Positions 8,359 to 10,894 of a stretch of DNA of 10,894 nucleotides are shown in pieces; positions within the stretch are counted from its first letter, which is position 1, and every line of letters starts with the position of its first letter. The DNA comes from Sedimentisphaerales bacterium. Lineage in GTDB: Bacteria; Planctomycetota; Phycisphaerae; Sedimentisphaerales; SG8-4. The notes beneath the pieces were generated by a model. The model searched no databases, was not told the DNA's origin, and worked only from the letters and a program-made list of their open reading frames with translations. Location of the stretch: the NCBI GenBank assembly GCA_016932895.1, contig JAFGCA010000068.1, forward strand, positions 1 through 10,894, written 5' to 3'. The position numbers and the translations under genes were made by a program.

Positions 8359-9531
8359 ATGAGGAACGTGAGTTGTTCAAGAATGGGGCTACTGCTGACA
8401 GTCGTCGGAAGTCTTTTGCTCGGCCTTCAAGTCGCCAAGGGAGATTTCATCTTCGGCGAACCGGTGCCTGTGGTGAATCTCAACACGGCGTCGGCCGATA
8501 CCTCGCCGTGCATGACGCCTGACGGCCTGGAGTTGTACTTCGCCTCCAACAGAAACCACGGTGCCGACTTGTGCTATCAAGATATATGGGTGGTGACGCG
8601 AGCCGCGATTGACGAGCCCTGGGCAGCGCCAGTGAATCTTGGGGAGCGCGTCAACCGGCCCTATGGCTCAGAGGTCAACCTGTCGTTGTCGGCCGACGGG
8701 TTGGAGCTCTACTTCGATGATGGATGGCCACCATTGTCCTCAGGCTGCGACTGTCGTCCCGGGGGCCATGGGCGCGGCGACATCTGGGTATCGAAACGGG
8801 AAAGCCGAGACGCCGCGTGGGGCACTCCAATCAACCTGGGCTCTGAGATCAACAGCTTCGAATATGACGGCACCGCTCACATTTCGGGCGACGGTCTCTC
8901 CTTGTATTTTTGTAGCGCCCGTACGGCGGGGCACGGCTTCGACCTCTACGTCAGTACGCGAGCCACGAAGAAGGATCCCTGGGGCCCGCCGGAGGAACTC
9001 GGCGCGCCCATCAACACCATGGCGGCGCAGGATTACCTGTCCTATCCCTTCCTCTCGCCGGATGGGTTGTTTCTCTTCTTCTCGTCGGCCCCCTTTGATT
9101 ATCAAGCCCGCGGTGATATCTACATGAGCACGCGCGCCACCGTGACAGACACCTGGGGTAAGCCGTCGCGCCTGGCCGCGCTGAACAGCACCAAACATGA
9201 CACGTGCGTGACCTTCTGTGCGAGTGATCCAACGATCTACTTCGTGCGTAGCGACCCGTACAATCCCAACGCGTCGTACGAGCCGGCTCTTGCTACGTTC
9301 GACCTGTGGCAGGCTGCCGTGGCTCCGATTCTCGATCTCAATGGCGATGGCACCGTGGACTGCGCCGACGTCTGCATTCTGGTTGACCACTGGCACACGT
9401 ACGACGCCTGGTGCGACATCGCGCCGCCGCCACTGGGCGACGGCTTTGTGGATGTCCAGGACCTCGTCCTTCTGGTCGAGGAAGTGACTCAAAGCACCGC
9501 TGATGCCAACGACATCAATACCGGCCGGTAA
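8359..9531 (+). CDS. Secreted PD40/WD40-like beta-propeller protein with C-terminal dockerin-like module
   Basis: 390 residues. Start ATG 8359 has a purine-rich AGGAAGGTGG stretch a few bases upstream; Met9 (8383) is an alternative. A signal peptide covers about residues 1-28 (hydrophobic 10-25, cleavage near VAKG). The mature part has repeated PD40-type blades: TPDGLELYFASNR, SADGLELYFDDG, SGDGLSLYFCSAR and SPDGLFLFFSSAP, each usually followed by a DIW/DLY-V-TR strand and a W--P--LG--IN loop, then a more diverged fifth (DPTIYFVRSD). From 326 a dockerin-like pair of calcium loops begins: the first is intact (D326, N328, D330, D334, D337), the second (357-368) has lost its first two ligands to Pro and Leu. 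Planctomycete genomes carry many PD40 plus dockerin-like secreted proteins of unknown role; surface attachment through the dockerin-like end is inferred. It may be co-transcribed with the gene 75 bases downstream. Confidence 0.88.
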   Translation: MRNVSCSRMGLLLTVVGSLLLGLQVAKGDFIFGEPVPVVNLNTASADTSPCMTPDGLELYFASNRNHGADLCYQDIWVVTRAAIDEPWAAPVNLGERVNRPYGSEVNLSLSADGLELYFDDGWPPLSSGCDCRPGGHGRGDIWVSKRESRDAAWGTPINLGSEINSFEYDGTAHISGDGLSLYFCSARTAGHGFDLYVSTRATKKDPWGPPEELGAPINTMAAQDYLSYPFLSPDGLFLFFSSAPFDYQARGDIYMSTRATVTDTWGKPSRLAALNSTKHDTCVTFCASDPTIYFVRSDPYNPNASYEPALATFDLWQAAVAPILDLNGDGTVDCADVCILVDHWHTYDAWCDIAPPPLGDGFVDVQDLVLLVEEVTQSTADANDINTGR

Positions 9532-9592
9532 TCCACGACGCAGGCATCAGAACGCCGTGCGTGCAAACCCATTTCTGATAATTGTTCTGGAA

Positions 9593-9600
9593 AAGGAGGA
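9593..9600 (+). promoter_or_regulatory. Strong Shine-Dalgarno site of the small secreted protein gene
   Basis: AAGGAGGA at 9593-9600 lies 6 bases before ATG 9607. It is the best ribosome binding site in the window and fixes the start, suggesting that this product is translated efficiently. Confidence 0.8.
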
Positions 9601-9606
9601 ATTGTC

Positions 9607-10233
9607 ATGAACGCCAAGAGAAACATCGTCATCGTTGCGAGCATCGCGTTGGTTGTGTTGTTGTCCTCGGCGGCGTGGAATGCAGTTGCCGGGAACGGCG
9701 ATGAGTACGAGAAGAGCATTCAGTGGGGAGATGAGCTGGCCTGGTCGGCGGAGGGGGTGTGGGTCATATCTATTCCCACGCCCATGGGCAATATCCTGAT
9801 GCTGCATACCATGCACGCCCAGGACTTGACCGGGACGCGCTACGGCGGGACCGTCTGGCAGGTGAACGACAATCCCACCAGTTTCGGCATGTTCCCTGAG
9901 GGCGAGAAGACCGCCTACTGGGTCACGCAGACCATTCGAACAGGCCCGGACGCCTTTGAGTGTGTGATGGCAGGATATACGACCAAGAAAAGAGAAAACG
10001 CTCCGGCCGAGCTTGTGTTTATCGATATCGCAAACGCGACCTGGAAAATCACCGGTCCGGACACGAATGAAGGGCAAGCCACACTGGCGTCCTATCTGGC
10101 CAGTCAAGACGCAGACGGCGACGGATTCCCTGACGAGGGAGAAGAACCGGTCGCCTGCATGCCGTTCACGTTCACGAGCAAGCGTCTGCGGGTGATGCCG
10201 GGGTGTGTGCCGACCCCCATGCCCGGCGAGTAG
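9607..10233 (+). CDS. Small secreted protein of unknown function with an EF-hand-like loop
   Basis: 208 residues; I do not recognise the family. Residues 1-28 are a clear Sec signal peptide (NAKRN, hydrophobic 7-23, cleavage after NAVA). The mature protein is acidic at its N-terminus (GNGDEYEKS), contains a Met/His-rich stretch (MGNILMLHTMHAQD) and has three cysteines, an odd number. Near the end DADGDGFPDEGE (168-179) has the spacing of a calcium-binding EF-hand loop (Asp168, Asp170, Asp172, Gly173, Glu179), like the DxDxDG loops common in extracellular planctomycete proteins; a partner second loop is absent. A strong Shine-Dalgarno site precedes it and an intrinsic terminator follows 35 bases after the stop, so it is the last gene of its transcript, perhaps shared with the propeller gene. 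Function unknown; a calcium-stabilised surface or periplasmic protein is the most that can be inferred. Confidence 0.82.
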   Translation: MNAKRNIVIVASIALVVLLSSAAWNAVAGNGDEYEKSIQWGDELAWSAEGVWVISIPTPMGNILMLHTMHAQDLTGTRYGGTVWQVNDNPTSFGMFPEGEKTAYWVTQTIRTGPDAFECVMAGYTTKKRENAPAELVFIDIANATWKITGPDTNEGQATLASYLASQDADGDGFPDEGEEPVACMPFTFTSKRLRVMPGCVPTPMPGE

Positions 10234-10268
10234 ATATGGCAGCCAAGCGGTGAGGATGAGGCTACCGA

Positions 10269-10315
10269 TTGCGCAGGGCTGCGCCCGCGTCGCAGTCCTG
10301 CGCGAACTTTTTTTT
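10269..10315 (+). terminator. Strong Rho-independent terminator
   Basis: The arms 10269-10283 and 10291-10305 form a nearly continuous 15-pair stem, mostly GC, with two G-T pairs (10270/10304 and 10278/10296) and a 7-base loop (10284-10290). Two bases later a run of eight T follows (10308-10315). The position, 35 bases after the stop of the small secreted protein gene, is right for ending that transcript. Confidence 0.88.
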
Positions 10316-10386
10316 GGCGTTCGCGCGCAAGATTCGGCCCTTACGTGGGTATATATCTGTGTAAGGCAACTGGACATCTGGATTGA

Positions 10387-10418
10387 GCCGGAGGGCGAAG
10401 CGGTTGTCGCTCTCCGGC
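10387..10418 (+). promoter_or_regulatory. Stable hairpin in the leader of the response-regulator gene
   Basis: The arms 10387-10398 and 10407-10418 pair over 12 bases (one G-T at 10394/10411) around an 8-base loop. The hairpin ends 15 bases before ATG 10434, just upstream of where a ribosome would bind. There is no T-tract, so it is not a terminator on this strand. It may affect translation or mRNA stability, or be an operator; the pairing is seen, the role is inferred. Confidence 0.5.
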
Positions 10419-10433
10419 CGGTAGCGGACGAAT

Positions 10434-10894
10434 ATGTTTGGCTTGCAGAAGAAGTGGATTTTGTACGGGGGCGACGGAGCTGCAAACGACAACTGCATCG
10501 CAGGGGTCATCGCAGAGGCGGGCTTCGAGGGGAGGCGTTGCGGCGGCGTTCGTGAGTGTCTGTGTGCTCTTGAATCGCAGCGGTGCGACCTGCTGATCGA
10601 CAATGCCCAACGGCCGGCGGTGGAAGGGATGGCGTTGTTGGTGGAGGTCGGGGCCCGGCACGCCGGGTTGCCTGTCATCATGCTGGTGGAGCAAAACGAC
10701 GTGACCACCACCGTCCGGGCGATGAAGGCGGGCGCCTGCGATTGCCTGGAAAGGCCTCCTGCGCGGACGCGACTGCGCGCCGCGATCGATCGCGCGCTGC
10801 AGGCGTACGAACCGCAGGAATCGCCGCTGAGCGCGCCGCTGTCGCCGATGGAGAAACGCGTGCTCGAGCTGATCCTGCAAGGCCGCACCAGCAA
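10434..10894 (+). CDS. FixJ/LuxR-like response regulator with degenerate receiver domain (3' end missing)
   Basis: 153 residues are visible; the frame stays open to the right edge. ATG 10434 is the first in-frame start after a TAG at 10422; the ribosome binding site is weak. Residues about 8-122 have the receiver-domain layout: WILYGGDG (start strand), CDLLIDNAQRPAVEGMALL (phosphorylation strand and loop), LPVIMLVEQNDVTTTVRAMKAGACDCLERPP (strand 4 to the Lys region). LSPMEKRVLELILQGRTS (136-153) matches the start of a LuxR/FixJ helix-turn-helix, cut by the window edge. The key residues are lost: the acceptor Asp is Asn57, the conserved Thr/Ser after strand 4 is Val85, the Lys in the KP motif is Arg107, and only one Asp (14) remains of the acidic pocket. 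This suggests a DNA-binding regulator not controlled by normal Asp phosphorylation. No histidine kinase gene is seen nearby. Confidence 0.8.
   Translation, partial: MFGLQKKWILYGGDGAANDNCIAGVIAEAGFEGRRCGGVRECLCALESQRCDLLIDNAQRPAVEGMALLVEVGARHAGLPVIMLVEQNDVTTTVRAMKAGACDCLERPPARTRLRAAIDRALQAYEPQESPLSAPLSPMEKRVLELILQGRTS

Noticed and set aside
8223..8522. A 99-residue open frame upstream of and overlapping the propeller gene
   Set aside because: It overlaps the signal peptide region of the propeller gene in another frame and has no recognisable motif or convincing ribosome binding site.
9547..10485. A 312-residue minus-strand open frame spanning the small secreted protein and the terminator
   Set aside because: It crosses an intergenic region and a strong terminator, mirrors the real gene in register, and has no domain or plausible start.
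10262..10894. A minus-strand open frame at the right edge (210 residues)
   Set aside because: It is opposite a plus-strand frame with clear receiver and LuxR-type features, is rich in Arg/Ser as expected of a shadow, and its start is only the window edge.
1..10894. CRISPR arrays, tRNA/rRNA genes, insertion sequences or attachment sites
   Set aside because: I saw no regularly spaced DNA repeats, transposase motifs, terminal inverted repeats or RNA-gene signatures. The only regular repeats are the TPR copies inside the kinase, which are coding.

Overview
The window looks like a chromosomal segment of a planctomycete, most likely a Phycisphaerae-type genome. This is inferred from gene types, not from a marker gene. 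The clues are an ECF sigma factor of the planctomycetal 'X6' kind directly ahead of a huge Ser/Thr kinase with TPR repeats, a secreted CotH/lamin-tail protein, and a secreted PD40 propeller ending in a dockerin-like module. Most of the DNA is GC-rich and coding.

Layout. From 3378 down to the left edge (minus strand, 3' end missing) runs a secreted multidomain CotH-kinase-family protein. A 224-base divergent region (3379-3602) separates it from a plus-strand block: the ECF sigma factor (3603-4190), the membrane-spanning Ser/Thr kinase with TPR repeats and a LamG-like C-terminus (4309-8163), a secreted five-blade propeller with dockerin-like end (8359-9531), and a small secreted protein of unknown function with one EF-hand-like loop (9607-10233). 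A strong intrinsic terminator (10269-10315) closes that block. After a leader with a stable hairpin, a new gene starts at 10434 and runs off the right edge: a FixJ/LuxR-like response regulator whose receiver domain has lost its phosphoacceptor aspartate.

How they may work together (inference). The kinase has a cytoplasmic catalytic domain, one membrane helix and about 850 residues of repeats plus a LamG-like fold that should lie outside the cytoplasm. It could sense a surface ligand and phosphorylate the sigma factor encoded just upstream. The sigma factor lacks the usual acidic DAED-type residues in region 2.2 and has Thr50 where the glutamate would be. That is the feature which makes some other kinase-linked ECF factors depend on phosphorylation. 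The flanking secreted proteins are candidates for the regulon or for cell-surface partners.

The best leads are the Thr50 phospho-switch hypothesis, the degenerate receiver at the right edge, the CHB_HEX-like domain of the CotH protein that appears split by an inserted domain of about 190 residues, and the sharp base-composition change inside the kinase gene just after the membrane helix.
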